Shown: positions 10,910 through 22,334 of the stretch, piece by piece
Layout of the letters: every line of letters begins with the position of its first letter
Numbering within the stretch: the stretch's first letter is position 1
Assembly: GCA_000442015.1 (NCBI GenBank)
Contig: KE561209.1
Coordinates: forward strand, 493,607-557,606
Length of the DNA: 64,000 nucleotides
Direction of reading: 5' to 3'
Origin: Rozella allomycis CSF55
Taxonomy: Eukaryota; Rozellomycota
Made by a program: the position numbers and the translations under genes
The notes under the pieces: generated by a model
What the model saw: the letters and a program-made list of their open reading frames with translations, nothing else
Told to the model about the DNA's origin: nothing
Databases searched by the model: none

Positions 10910-13017
10910 GCATCCAAGTGAGATCATTACCTTCTTAAAGAACAAATATGGAAGACGAGACCTACAACTACAAAACTCGCTGCGAATGAAGATAAACAAC
11001 CTCTATCAAGAAGAGAATGAACCATTAACGGATTCCCTGAGAAGATATGATGAAGTATACAATGAATTCAAGAATGTGGGAGGTAAGGCGATGGATTATG
11101 AACTTGTGAATATGCTGAATCAAACGCTACTAACTCCGAATCAGGAGAAACTTTACCTGGAATTGAAGTTTGAAAATGAAGACGCTCGAGAAAACTTTCA
11201 TTGTGTCAGGAACTTTCTATCTCAAGTTGCACAACGTGAAGAAGCACAAGCAAGAACAACTGAGTTGAGAAAGGCATGGAAAGCAGGTCAAACAACAATG
11301 CATCAACTAGAAACCAAGGAGGAAGACGATGTAGCAATGATTACGAAACAAGTGAAGTCAATGAACTTTAGGCGACAAAGCCAAAGGACGAAGAAACGAG
11401 ATGGTACACTGGAAGATGCTACGTATGCGATGAAACAGGACATCGTAAGTTTGATTGCCCACTTTGGAAGAAACTGACTGCCAAAGAAAATGGGAAGGCG
11501 AGGCGAGAAGCCAAACCAAAGGAACAAGCCAATATGGCCGATGAAGATTCATCAAGTGATGAAAGTGAGATTGCATTAATTATGCGAGACGATGAAGAAG
11601 AAAGAACCATGATGATTATTGAAAGTGAGAATGAATATGTTGAATGGATAGTGGATTCGGGTGCGACGTCACACATGTCATCACACCGTGAATTGTTCGA
11701 GAATAACGTTGAGAAGAAAAACGCAAGAAGCGTATCAACGGCGGGAACAGAAACTATGAAAATTGAAGGATCTGGAGAAATACCACTTCGAGTTAAGAAT
11801 AGCAAGGGAGAAATAAAAGAGGTTAGGTTATACAATGTTTTACATGTTCCTTCAATGAATTCAAATTTAATGTCTATACCAAAGTTGTTGAAAAACCCTG
11901 AAATCACCGTTATAATGGAACAGGAAATGTGTAGTGTGAGAAGACGTGAGTGTGAGATCATGAGAGGTAAGCTGGAGAGACAGCTATTCACGATAAAAAC
12001 AATGAAGCGTGAGACGCGAGCGCTAAATGTAAGCGAAAAGACGAATGAAATGGACATATGGCACCGACGATTGGGACATGTGTGCGAATCATATCTGAGA
12101 CAAATGAGTAAGATTGATGTGGTGGAAGGCATACCATTGTTCAAGGAAAATAAATCACTATCGTTTTGTCACACATGTGCGAAACATAAGGCTAGAAGGG
12201 CACCATTTAAGGGAGCCCTAGTAAGAGAAATGACAATTGGCGCCAAACTACATACAGACATAATGGGACCTATGGAGAAGGAGACAATATTAACAATGAT
12301 TGATGACCACTCGAGAAAATGTTTTATTCATTTGATACCCAAGAAGTCGGACGCTAAAGACAAAGTAACGTCATTGAAACAATCAACGAGATCGAAACTC
12401 AAACTGGAGAGAAAGTAAAAGAGATAAGAAGTGATACTGGTGGAGAATATCTTGACAAGGAATTTAAGAGGGAATTAAAAAAACGGGGCATCATTCACAC
12501 CACTACAGATGCTCACACCCCAGAAATGAACCCTGTCGCCGAGAGGATGAATAGAACAATAATTGAAAAAGTGAGATGTCTATTGGAGGATGGGAACCTA
12601 CCTAAAGAATTTTGGGGTGAGATGGCGAATACTGCATGTTACATTCAAAATAGAACACCCGCTAAAATTTTGGGCGGGAAAACCCCAGAGGAAATCTACA
12701 GCGGTACAAAACCGGACGTGAGTCATATGAGAGAGATTGGAAGCGCTTGTTATGTACACATCGACACGAGCAAGAGATCCAAGTTAGACGGGAAGGCGGA
12801 GATACATTACTTGGTAGGATACGGTCATGGTCACAGAATGTTCAGAGTACGTGTCGGGAAAACGAATAAAGTGAAAAGAACAAAACATGTTAGATTTATT
12901 GATGAGAACGAGGATGAAAATGAGGATGAGACGGAAGAAGTTGAATTCGAAAGGGTTATCTTGAAATCATCATTCTCCCGTACCAATAACAAAATTTCCC
13001 GCACCGTCACAAAATAA
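10910..13017 (+). mobile_element. Broken Ty1/copia retrotransposon (gag-PR-IN; RT/RNase H absent)
   Basis: Long-terminal-repeat element of the Ty1/copia type. In order: a UBN2-like gag region (SLRRYDEVYNEF), a CX2CX4HX4C zinc knuckle near 11,420-11,460, and an aspartic protease with WIVDSGATSHMS. Then come a GAG-pre-integrase box (WHRRLGH), an HTCAKHKA zinc segment, and integrase pieces with TDIMGP, SDTGGEY and the NPVAERMNRT acidic residue. The frame changes at least twice, at about 11,365-11,395 and about 12,364-12,372. The reading frame ends at 13,017 after an acidic tail, with no reverse transcriptase or RNase H and no LTRs seen. Base composition is less AT-rich than the flanks. A dead or partly assembled copy. 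Confidence 0.85.
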
Positions 13018-15228
13018 ATTTCAACGCACCACCGCGGAAACAAGTAATTTGCCGCATTTCTCCGTTCCATCGTCTATTTCTCCGCACCATCGTCATATTT
13101 CTCTGCAAAACCTAGAAAACGCATAAGCAATCTTGGCCACGACTCTTACCTTTATATTTTTTGGAATATGTTTCGTTGTATGTGTGCCTTATTGTGAAGT
13201 TCTAGATATTCGATTTTTTCTCATATAATATCCCTAAATGCACCATAATTTCCATTTGTTGTGCCTCCCGTCGGATTATGCAAAGAGAGAAATGCTGAAT
13301 ATTTCGTTGGTGCAAGAGACCAACTAATATATGAGCTTAAGCTGCGCAGGATGAAGCGCGAAAATGATTTAAATCTTTAGAGTGCGGTGAAAACTCGGCA
13401 GAAAGAAAGTAAAGATATAACTTAATTATAACAACTTTTTGATTGTCGATGTGGTAACACTTGTTCTGTGGGGTACATGTTGGTCATTTGCAATTGCAAA
13501 AAGTTCCATTTTTACCGTAATGTAGAACAACATGACCGTCCGATAAAATGCACCTGAAGCGTTCGCAAGATTAAAGAAGACATTGTATTGTTCGTTCAAA
13601 ACGACCCCGTTGAGTCCAACCAAAAAATATGAAAACTATGGAAATTGAAAAACAACATGGAAGAATAGGACTTTATTTAAATCACAACAAATTAGTTCCT
13701 TGAAAAAAAGAGTAAAACGCAAGGTAGGCCACATCAATCTTGTTGTGTTTTTAAAAACGAAAACAATATCAAAAATCTTACCGACGACATTATAATTTTA
13801 GCATCAGAAAATGAAGTAGGTGCACTTTATTTTGGAGTGGGTACAAGATGTCGATCCATGTTTGGTTGGTTTTACCAAAATGACCGCTCTACGTAGGAAA
13901 GCTGAAGCAACTACCGCATTAAATAAGGAACTAATGCTGCATTTTGATGAAACCTTTAGAGTCTCCGAAATAAGGTACAATGTATTTTAAGCTTAGTTAG
14001 ATATCCAGTCATAGTCCCCGAATTGTCAGACAAAAAATGACAGTTCCATCTTGCTGGTTTGGCCGTGTCATCTTGTCGACGGGCGGGCAACGGAATACAA
14101 GACATTAATGTCACAATTCGCGATTGTTTTCATGATGCATAAATATATAACATTCCAACCTTCATTTTTAATGTAAGATTGATCACGCGCTTGTTTTAAC
14201 AGGGTTTGTCAGCAATTACCGAAGATTCCGAAACCCCGCTGCTAGTTCTTTTCTACTCGTTTCATGTCCACAAGGCTATTAACGCCACATGTGACGAATA
14301 TCCAATGCTGTGTTCACATACCACTAGGGAACTTACTTTTAAAGAATGGAAACCAGAAGTGCGGAAAGTTAAGACCTCGCAAACAAGAAACATGAGCTAT
14401 GCCTACGGTGAAAAAGACGCAAATGCTCCAAGACATCGTAAGAAGATTGTGCGAAGCCAGATTAAATAAAGTCTTTTACAGATTATGTTTTTTCTTTTGT
14501 TTCTAACGTTTCAACCTTATGGTTAACATATCATGTAAGCGGCCTTTCCTGAGTAGCTTAACACACCCCAAATCATAAGCCTGTATTTTCGTAAACCTTA
14601 AAAACGTCCCCAAGTGCAGTTATTGGCATGAAGACTGCCGTTAAACGTTGTGCCAACAACGGACTCATTTCCGATGTTTTCGATCCCATATATATTATTT
14701 GAACGATTGATTTAAGTTTTATGAACCTAAAAAAATAATGGGCACAATTACAGGAACACCTATTATGGTTTTCAATGACCACGTGATGGCTTGAATAATG
14801 CCAACTTTATGGCGTAATAATTAATATACCCGCGATTTTAACATGTGAAAGGTAATAAGTTGTCAATGTTCGTCTAGCGTTGAATCAAAACTCGGTATTT
14901 CAATTAAAAACATTTATTGACCTTTAACCAATATGTAGAGATTGGAAAAGCAATATGTTTACAAGTTGCTTTAATACAACGTCACTTGGCCCAAAGTCAT
15001 CCCACATAGATACTAAATATGTTTTGACATATTGTTTTATTAAGGTATTCTTGACCGGTTTTTGCAACGCTCGATTTCAAGATACAGCCGCATTAATAAA
15101 GGCTATTACCAGCAGACATAGCGAATAGGCCTCTTCCACGATACTAAAAAAACAGACGAGACAACAAAGGTCGTCAGCTTGTACAAGCCTCGACCAGTAA
15201 GATTTAGGTTGGAAATGCTAAGAGATTA
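13018..15228. other. Low-coding region, no gene supported
   Basis: No open frame in this stretch shows a recognisable domain. The longest ones (for example 14,206-14,469) have no conserved motif, and joining with canonical short introns gives nothing coherent. Composition is more GC-rich than neighbouring genes. It could hold decayed transposon DNA or unrelated sequence joined by scaffolding. I see no tRNA or rRNA. It ends at the N at 15,229. Confidence 0.5.
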
Positions 15229-15229
15229 N

Positions 15230-16336
15230 GCGTAGCTTTAATCAAGATATGATTATCTGATTGACCCTTGCAAAAGACTTAAAGATATTTTCCTCATAAT
15301 TCCCTTCAATTAAGACATGATCTTCTTCATCATTAATATTACATTTAACGAGCATATCTGTGAGCCCTGCAACGAAAGGGTTACAACAACAATGGGAAAC
15401 TAGAATAAAAGAAGAGGCGTATATTGTTAAAATAAAACACAACAGAGTTTAAATAAGTAAATGAAATGAGAGGGGAATCAAAGTTGGATGAAAGTAGGAA
15501 GCTCGTTAGATTATCTTTGAAAAGGTACTCTATCTGAAAAGGGTTGCATTAAAAAATTTCACGAAGGTCGATACAGGATACTACGGCCTAATTCCTAGAT
15601 CGAAATCCAGTCGTTGACCGAATGCCTTTATTTCAATAGCTGGTGTACGGCCCGATTGATGTTTGCTGGGTAGAAACAAGGCATGTTACAATGGAAGTAT
15701 TGTATGCAGAAAAAGAAGGTGGCTCTTCATGCCTTCACGCGGCAAATCCATGCTGCGCCACGCTTGTCTGAAAAATGCTCTCTATCGCCTCAACAATTAA
15801 ATCCTGTCATCCCCGTACGTTAATAGCTTCTACAAGCTGTATGTCAAAGTTCCGATGGATTTATTTCTTCCCAGCCCCGTCGAAGGCCGTTTGGTGTCTC
15901 CACTTCCCTCGCTCTACTGGGACATCAATGTATGCGAAATTCTTACATCCGGGCTACGTGGCCTAAATCAACGTTGTTGCTGGATTCGATCCCGTCGCTC
16001 ATGTCTTTCTAGCCGCCTGCAGCCCCCCTGAAGCTGTAAAGCAACACTATATGCGTGTATTTTCTGATTGTGAGGCGGACGTAGAAGGACCAGACGCGCT
16101 AAGGCAAAGTTCGACAAGAATTCCAACAAGTCGCTCTGGCTTAACTTCACTCATCCCGTGACTGTAAGAGTCATGTCTTCTCCGCCTGAATCCCTTTATG
16201 ACTCCTCGCAGTCCGCAAGACTGCTGATGGACCAATCCATGGGAATCTGTCTCACAAGAGCTTCTCACGAGCGCTTTCTTTCATGCGTGTCGCTCCATGC
16301 GCTCATAGAACCTTAATCCTCGTAAATCGGATAGTA
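15230..16336. other. GC-richer segment between Ns, no gene supported
   Basis: Bounded by Ns at 15,229 and 16,337. From about 15,700 to 16,330 it is clearly richer in G and C than the rest of the window. Short open frames on both strands have no recognisable family. Its last 50 bases form one copy of a repeat seen again near 17,445. Foreign, host-derived or decayed repeat DNA are all possible. Confidence 0.45.
16287..16336 (+). repeat. Short dispersed repeat, copy 1
   Basis: Begins GTCGCTCCATGCGCT. It matches a second copy at about 17,445-17,494 with roughly 85% identity by eye. It abuts the N at 16,337. The two copies flank the membrane-protein fragment at 16,795-17,326. Confidence 0.6.
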
Positions 16337-16508
16337 NCTTTTACCGTTCACTGCCGGACCTCAAATAGAAAAATTTAAAAAAATTGATCGTTGCAAAGTA
16401 TGAGATCGTTCAAAGTCACGATGAAAGTTGATCAGTTTTCAAAAAGATCTAAATAATAAAATCTAAATTTAAATAATATTAAATAATTTTTTATTCTTAC
16501 TTAAAAAT

Positions 16509-16747
16509 AATCATTGTAAGTTTCTATGGTCATCATCAAAAATATTTTTGAAATTTCCAAATTAGGATTTTCTTCATGAAACAGTATTTAAATAAAAAAT
16601 CAACTTATAATTAAACGTATTATTTTAATTAAATTTATCTAAATTGTTTTTTTAATCATTGTAATTTTCTATTCTCATCATCAAAAATATTTTTGAAATT
16701 TCAAAGTTAAGATTTTCTTCATTAAAAAGTATTTAATTAAAAAACCG
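16509..16747 (+). repeat. Two direct repeats of about 94 bp in AT-rich DNA
   Basis: Units at about 16,509-16,602 and 16,654-16,747 share AATCATTGTAA and CATCATCAAAAATATTTTTG and stay aligned to their ends, about 85% identical by eye and offset by 145 bp. The surrounding 16,338-16,793 is extremely AT-rich and has no coding potential that I can see. It is bounded by Ns on both sides. Confidence 0.7.
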
Positions 16748-16794
16748 TTTGTATTAAACAAATAATAATACTTATTATTTTAAAGTTTATTTTN

Positions 16795-17326
16795 CGACTT
16801 TGAATTTTCATACGGCGGAAATAAAGTAAAGCTGTCTATCAAAGGTATCGACACTGGTGAGTTTAAGGGCCTTCTTCGGGCGAATGCCAGATTGCAGTAT
16901 ATCTACAAGGGGCTCGAAAAGGGTCAAGTTGCGTTGTCACATACTGTTTATAGTATATCATCCAATTTTAAGCACTTTCCATTTGAGCAGATTATGGATA
17001 GCACCTACAGAGTGTGGTATTACAAATTTAGTGCTGATTGCGAAAACAGACAAGAGATATTCGGAAATTGGTTTATTGGAAATGATGTGATTTTGAAAAA
17101 TGTCAATTTCTGTCAGGGAATCGTGGGAAAGTACCCTTATAGAAAAGATGCGACATTGCCATTGGCTTTATGTTTTCGACATGGAGATCATGTTGAAGAG
17201 ATTGCTGTTTCATCAAATTGGGCTCACCCATTTTTGTTTATTGGTTTTGCGATAGTAGCTGGATTGTTCGTGTCAGGCGGTCTGGCCTATATAATCAATA
17301 GACTATGCAGTCGCAGAAAACATTAA
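16795..17326 (+). CDS. Type I membrane protein fragment, 5' end lost at an N
   Basis: A single open frame runs from the N at 16,794 to TAA. It encodes a luminal/extracellular domain of about 145 residues with three cysteines (ADCEN, NFCQG, ALCFRH), then a TM helix (LFIGFAIVAGLFVSGGLAY), then a short basic tail (NRLCSRRKH). I do not recognise the ectodomain. The signal peptide would lie upstream of the gap. Topology is inferred from the single C-terminal TM and positive tail. Codon usage fits the host genes, unlike the DNA to the left. Confidence 0.6.
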
Positions 17327-17444
17327 TAAATTATCAAAATTAAACATATTTAAGTTTTTAACTTCATAGATTTGCATTTGTAAGCCTAAAAAGATTGTAT
17401 TGGTTTATGTATTCCTCCGTGTGTCCTCTCAAGATCTTTTACCG

Positions 17445-17494
17445 GTGTCGCTCCATGCGCTTATAGTATCTTAATCCTCATGAATTGGATATTA
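17445..17494 (+). repeat. Short dispersed repeat, copy 2
   Basis: Second copy of the element at 16,287-16,336, with the same GTCGCTCCATGCGCT opening and several scattered differences. It continues into the non-coding patch 17,500-18,190. Confidence 0.6.
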
Positions 17495-17556
17495 AATCGT
17501 AAGATAAAATGAGTAAAAACTGATGTCGATTGAGAATGGATTATCCTCCGTTCTAN

Positions 17557-18190
17557 TATGATGAGAAACCCTGGTACGACGGAGAGCGTAGGAACTCCTT
17601 TTTAATTAATCAAAAATAATAAGAATTATTTCTGATTAAGTTTTTCTTCAATGTTTTTAACTAAATTTCTTTTATTAGCATAATCATCACGAATTTATTC
17701 GATAGATTAAACTACTCTTAATAAATTACTGCATTTTCTTTGAGAAAAAGTTTTCTATTGTTAATTTGTTATGTTGTGCTTTTTAATTGTTTCTGACCTC
17801 CTCTTCTTTTTAGCTTCATAATCNCAGTCTAAAAAGGAAATATCGAAACTGATAGGGATTGTTCAGGATCGGGTTTCTATAAATAGTATCAGAATAAAGA
17901 TTTCAGGATTAAGATATCCTTGATAATGATTCCTTTGAGAATTATGACTCCTCTCTTTGATAATTAATCTAAGAAGGGTGGGATGAGAATCCCTCTATGA
18001 ATTGTGAGATGAGAATCCCTGGTACGACCTTCCAGTAGCTGGAGGCGTTTGAGATAATGAAACTTCCTATCTGTTACGATAGTTCCATTCCTGAAAATGT
18101 TGATTATCCCGGAGGTAAATGTTGCANTTCTAAGGAAGGTGGGATGAGAACCCCTCTATGAGATGAGATGAGAATCCCTGGTACGACAAG
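17557..18190. repeat. Repeated GGGATGAGAATCCC-type hairpin motifs in non-coding DNA
   Basis: No gene is seen here. The motif GATGAGAA(T/A/C)CCC recurs at about 17,560, 17,978, 18,007, 18,142 and 18,168, often followed by TGGTACGAC or by CTCTATGA. In its full form GGGAT-GAGA-ATCCC it is a perfect 5-bp stem closed by a GNRA-type tetraloop if transcribed. Ns at 17,556, 17,824 and 18,127 break the stretch. Possibly a small interspersed element; origin unknown. Confidence 0.5.
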
Positions 18191-20224
18191 TTCAACTAGT
18201 TTTTCTCTTTCAGGATTTTCTAGTCCTTGATTTTTTTTCTTAACATTAATTAAAATTTATAATGTTACAGTAAAGGAGGTTGACATTATTTTATCCAGCT
18301 CAATGAACATTGACAAATAATCGTCAATAGGAATTCCTTCTTTAGAAAACTCTGGCTCCGAATTTTCGATAGATTTTCAACATAGTTTCTCTTCGCACAG
18401 GCCCATAGAGATAATAAATAAGGAAGAGAAAATTTGTCAAGGTATTTTGAAAAAACAAAAAGGCATTCTTTAAAAGTCATTATATAATATTACTATCGGA
18501 TAATNAAACATTGACAAATATTCGTCAATAGGAATTCCTTCTTTAGAAAACTCTGGCTCCAGTATTTTAGATAGAGCTTCAATATAGTTTCTCTTCTCAA
18601 AGGCCCATAGAGATAATAAATAATGAAGAGAAAATTTATCAAGGTATTGTAAAAATACAAAAAGGCATTCTTTAAAAGTCATTATATAATATTACTATCA
18701 GATAATTCCAGTCCTCTTATAAATTTAGCTGTTGCATAAGCGTATCGCAAAATGATTTCAGAAACAATTTTCAAGGTTGCATGACCAACCCTGGTCCTTA
18801 AAATAGTTACCCAAAATTCAATTCCATCGTGGTCCTCAATGAGTTGGACAAATTCGTTTGATGGTAAATCGTGAAAACTTTTTTAAATATAAAATACACT
18901 TACAGTAAATGCTTGATTGTCAAAGCAATGCATTCAGCCTCTGGTGATTCTATAACGTTTATTAGCAAGCCTTTTAGTGAACACAATGACAAATTAAGAC
19001 TTATCTTATTCTTTTTACGAATTTACTATTCTGGTATTTGAATGCCATCGTTGTGCCAAAACAATAAATGGAACATTTTAGCGGCTTGCTTCCAAAGGCA
19101 AGGGGTATTTATTTTCGAGCAAACCATAAAATCAATCATTTCAACAAATGTCCTTTGAAAGAATTTAGAACAAAATTCGTCTGCATTTAAGTCCTTTTCA
19201 AGAGATGTATATTTCAGTTCCTTACTGTTTATTAAATAACAATGCACAAATGAATTCAGTAACAGGTCGAAAGCGTAGTTGTTTTTACCAGGGTGGTTTA
19301 GTAATTCGAAAAATATTAGCTTTAAAGCGTTAATGTCGTCCATCGAATGAGAAATTAAAGTGTCTATCATAATCAGTTATGAAAAAATGATATTCATTAC
19401 TTTAATCAAAATAGAGATTGATTCTTTGATGGAAACATCTTCTTTCAAGGTATCTAACACCTTTTCTAATATTCTTCAACGTCGTACCTTGTTAACATCA
19501 ACTTCAATCTTTTTCTGCTCAGAATAATAAATAATGAATTTCAATGGTCTGTAATTTTTTGGATGCAAGTATTCTGATCCCTTGTCCAATTTCTTGGTCA
19601 TAAAAGTTTCCAACAAATAAGAGAGGTCCTGAGAATTCAATTGCAATGAAATTTCATCTATGAATGGTTTATATGATTATCCAGTACCTTTTCCCGAAAT
19701 TATTTCTTGATTGTTAAATTGTGGAAGAGAAAGAAAGTTAGTGGTATTCATTTCAAGCCTTCCTTCTTTCCTCTCGTTATTAAAAGAATTGATGAATGTT
19801 TCATTACAACAATCACCAGTGTTAATTTTTTCCAGGGCCTTCTCACAAATGCTCTCTAATTGATCCATTAGCTATTAAATAAACAACAATTTAAATACCG
19901 ATAATACATGAACACTTTTTGATATCATCTTCATGGACCCGGCAAAGGTCTTATATTCATGTATAACTCTTTCTGATGGTAAAAACGCATTCAAAGTATT
20001 GGTAATGACTCTAACCGATCGCTCAACAACAAATTCTTGGGTCACATCTTTTATAAGATGCTTGAACATTAAATTGTACACTGAAATCAGCATTCCTTAT
20101 GCTTACCTTGGTCTCTAGTCTCAACCGGATGCAGCAAATTTATCAGCTTATTTCCTAGATCTAATTGACTTCCACGCATATTTAAATAATTTTCAATAAC
20201 GTTGTTGGTATAATCAAGATCCAT
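18191..20224 (-). CDS. Unrecognised large helical protein, N-terminal part
   Basis: Starts at an ATG at 20,222-20,224 ([12 protein letters not shown]), only 15 bp from the divergent HBS1 start. It runs leftward through several short introns, for example 27 nt near 19,480. The protein is helical and Leu-rich with no TM and no motif I can assign; one segment reads [19 protein letters not shown]. Two diverged copies of one exon region sit either side of the N at 18,505. The left end overlaps the 3' half of the same gene at 9,928-10,746. A HEAT-like scaffold of about 850-1,000 residues in total is a guess from composition only. Confidence 0.55.
18306..18706 (-). repeat. Two diverged copies of one exon either side of an N
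   Basis: 18,306-18,504 and 18,507-18,706 encode the same segment ([23 protein letters not shown]) and are about 90% identical by eye. The right copy keeps a longer open frame; the left copy shifts frame after LSKI. They look like two haplotypes, or a diverged or erroneous contig end, placed in series at the scaffold join. Confidence 0.75.
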
Positions 20225-20239
20225 TTACGATATTTCCAA

Positions 20240-22263
20240 ATGAGTAGGCATCGTTACGTTAAAAATATGTTGGATGGTAAAACTATTAAATATTTTAAAA
20301 AAGAATATTATGATGACGACGACGATTATGAAGAATTTAGTGACGAGTATGAATTTGAAAAAGTCAAGGAATCAAATCAAAATCATTATTCTCTCGCAGA
20401 TGATTTTGATTTGGATGAATACGAGGAAGATTTAAATTTTGAGATTGAAGAGCTTCAAATAGAAAATGCAATTCAAAAACCACAATCGAAACTGCAAGTG
20501 ATTTCCGAGAAAATTGAAAGAAAGGAAAAGAACAAAACAAGTGATTTCGCTTCTGTATTTTGTAATCAAACAAAAACGAATACTAACAAAAACGAATCTT
20601 ACATTGTTTATGAGGCAGATTTTAAAGAAACAAATTTAAAGAAGCCTGCAATATCAAAGTCCAGAGAATACATATCTTCTTTGCCCTCAAAAAAGGTTCT
20701 ACCTGAAAAATCTTCTCATAAAATTTCTAGAAAACAAATTAATCAATCATCAACAAAAAATAACAATACATTGAATCTCGTTGTAATTGGCCATGTTGAT
20801 CATGGAAAAAGCACGTTAATGGGCCATTTACTTTACCTTCTTGGGCAAGTTAATTCTAAGACTCTAGAAAAGTAGATTATTCAAGCCGTTTAAATAGGTA
20901 CAAGCGTGAATCTCAGAAACTTGGAAAGAATTCATTTGCATTTGCTTGGATTTTAGATGAAACTGAAGAAGAAAGAAATCGGTAATTAAATTTCATGCAG
21001 TTAAAATAATAGAGGTATCACTGTAGATTTCGCAAGAAATGTTCTTAAATTGCCAAATAAGACAATAAATTTGATGGATGCACCAGGCCACAAAGATTAC
21101 GTTCCGAGTATGATACAAGGTGCATCTCAAGTATTATTACTTTACTTTATTGTTCAAGGCTGACTGTGCATTGCTAGTTATCGATTCTTCTCCTGGCGAA
21201 TTCGAGACTGGTTTTGAGGGGAAGGGGCAGATTAAGGAACATTCTATTCTTGTACGAAGTTTAGGAATTCAAAGCATTATTGTCGCGGTAAACAAAATGG
21301 ATAATGTAAAGTGATTAATTGACATTAAAAGATCGGTTGGTCTGAAGACAGGTATTCTTTTGTGGTCTCCAAAATGATCCAGTTTTTAACTGCGTTAGGG
21401 TTTAAAAACGAATGCATTCATTTTGTGCCATGTAGTGGTCTTACAGGAAATAATTTGACAGCTCTAGAGAAAAACCATGTGAACGAATGGTACAAGGGTC
21501 AAACTTTAGCCGATACAATTGGTAAACGCGAGCTATATATTTCATTAGATTCAATAAATCCACCTGATAGGCCAATAAATAAACCTTTAAGAATGTTTGT
21601 CGCGGACATATTCAAGCAATCAGGAAATACTGCCGGCTTGTCTGGCCAAGTTGAATCCGGGTACTTTAGCGTTGGAGATGTAGTAACAATCATGCCTCTT
21701 AAAGAGAACGCAACTATTAAAAGTACAGATTATGATTCGCGCTTTATAGATATTAAAAAACTTGGAACAGACTCGTCAAATGCTCTGGCAGGTGATTACG
21801 TAGATATTCTTGTCAGCGGAATTGATTCGACAAAATTTTCGTAATTGATGTAATATATTACTGACTGTTAGTGTCGGAAACGTTATCTGCTTCAAGGACA
21901 ACTTGATAAAGGCCACAAAAAGATTTAATGCTCAAATCATCACCTTTGATTTGGATGAGCCTTTGTATGTTGGTCATTCAGTAAAGATGAACTCATAATG
22001 ATATGTAGATCGTATTTTATTTCAAAGGAATATCAGAGTCGGGCTATATATCCCAATTAATTAGTTTGACCGATAAAGATGGAAAAAACATCAAGAAAAA
22101 CCCTAAAATGATTCCAAAAAATTCTAATGCAGTTGTTCAAATTACACTGGAAAGGACAGTTCTAATTGATACTTTAATGGATCTGAAAGAAATGAGTCGT
22201 TTCACTTTAAGGTCACAAGGATTTTCCATAGCTGCCGGAATGGTCAATGAAATATTTCAATAA
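20240..22263 (+). CDS. HBS1: HBS1 translational GTPase (ribosome rescue, Dom34/Pelota partner)
   Basis: eRF3-like GTPase that acts with Dom34 on stalled ribosomes. The N-terminus MSRHRYVK followed by a Asp/Glu-rich stretch matches the HBS1 N-terminal domain. The G domain has GHVDHGKST (G1), a switch region with [21 protein letters not shown] (G3), NKMD (G4) and the PCSGLTGNN segment (G5 region). Domains II and III follow, with GYFSVGDVV and the C-terminal [14 protein letters not shown]. Introns of 26, 31 and 27 nt are verified around residues 210-290, with more downstream. About 590 residues, normal for HBS1. Opposite-strand start codons here lie only 15 bp apart. Confidence 0.93.
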
Positions 22264-22334
22264 AGTCGCTATATTAATTGTCATTTTCAAGTTTACAGTT
22301 TACTTCTAGCGTTATAGCTTTACGAAATTTACTG

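Noticed and set aside
18191-20224. NOT1 or NELF-B identity for the helical orphan
   Set aside because: Short resemblances ([14 protein letters not shown]) occur in the wrong order and without the other conserved blocks of either family.
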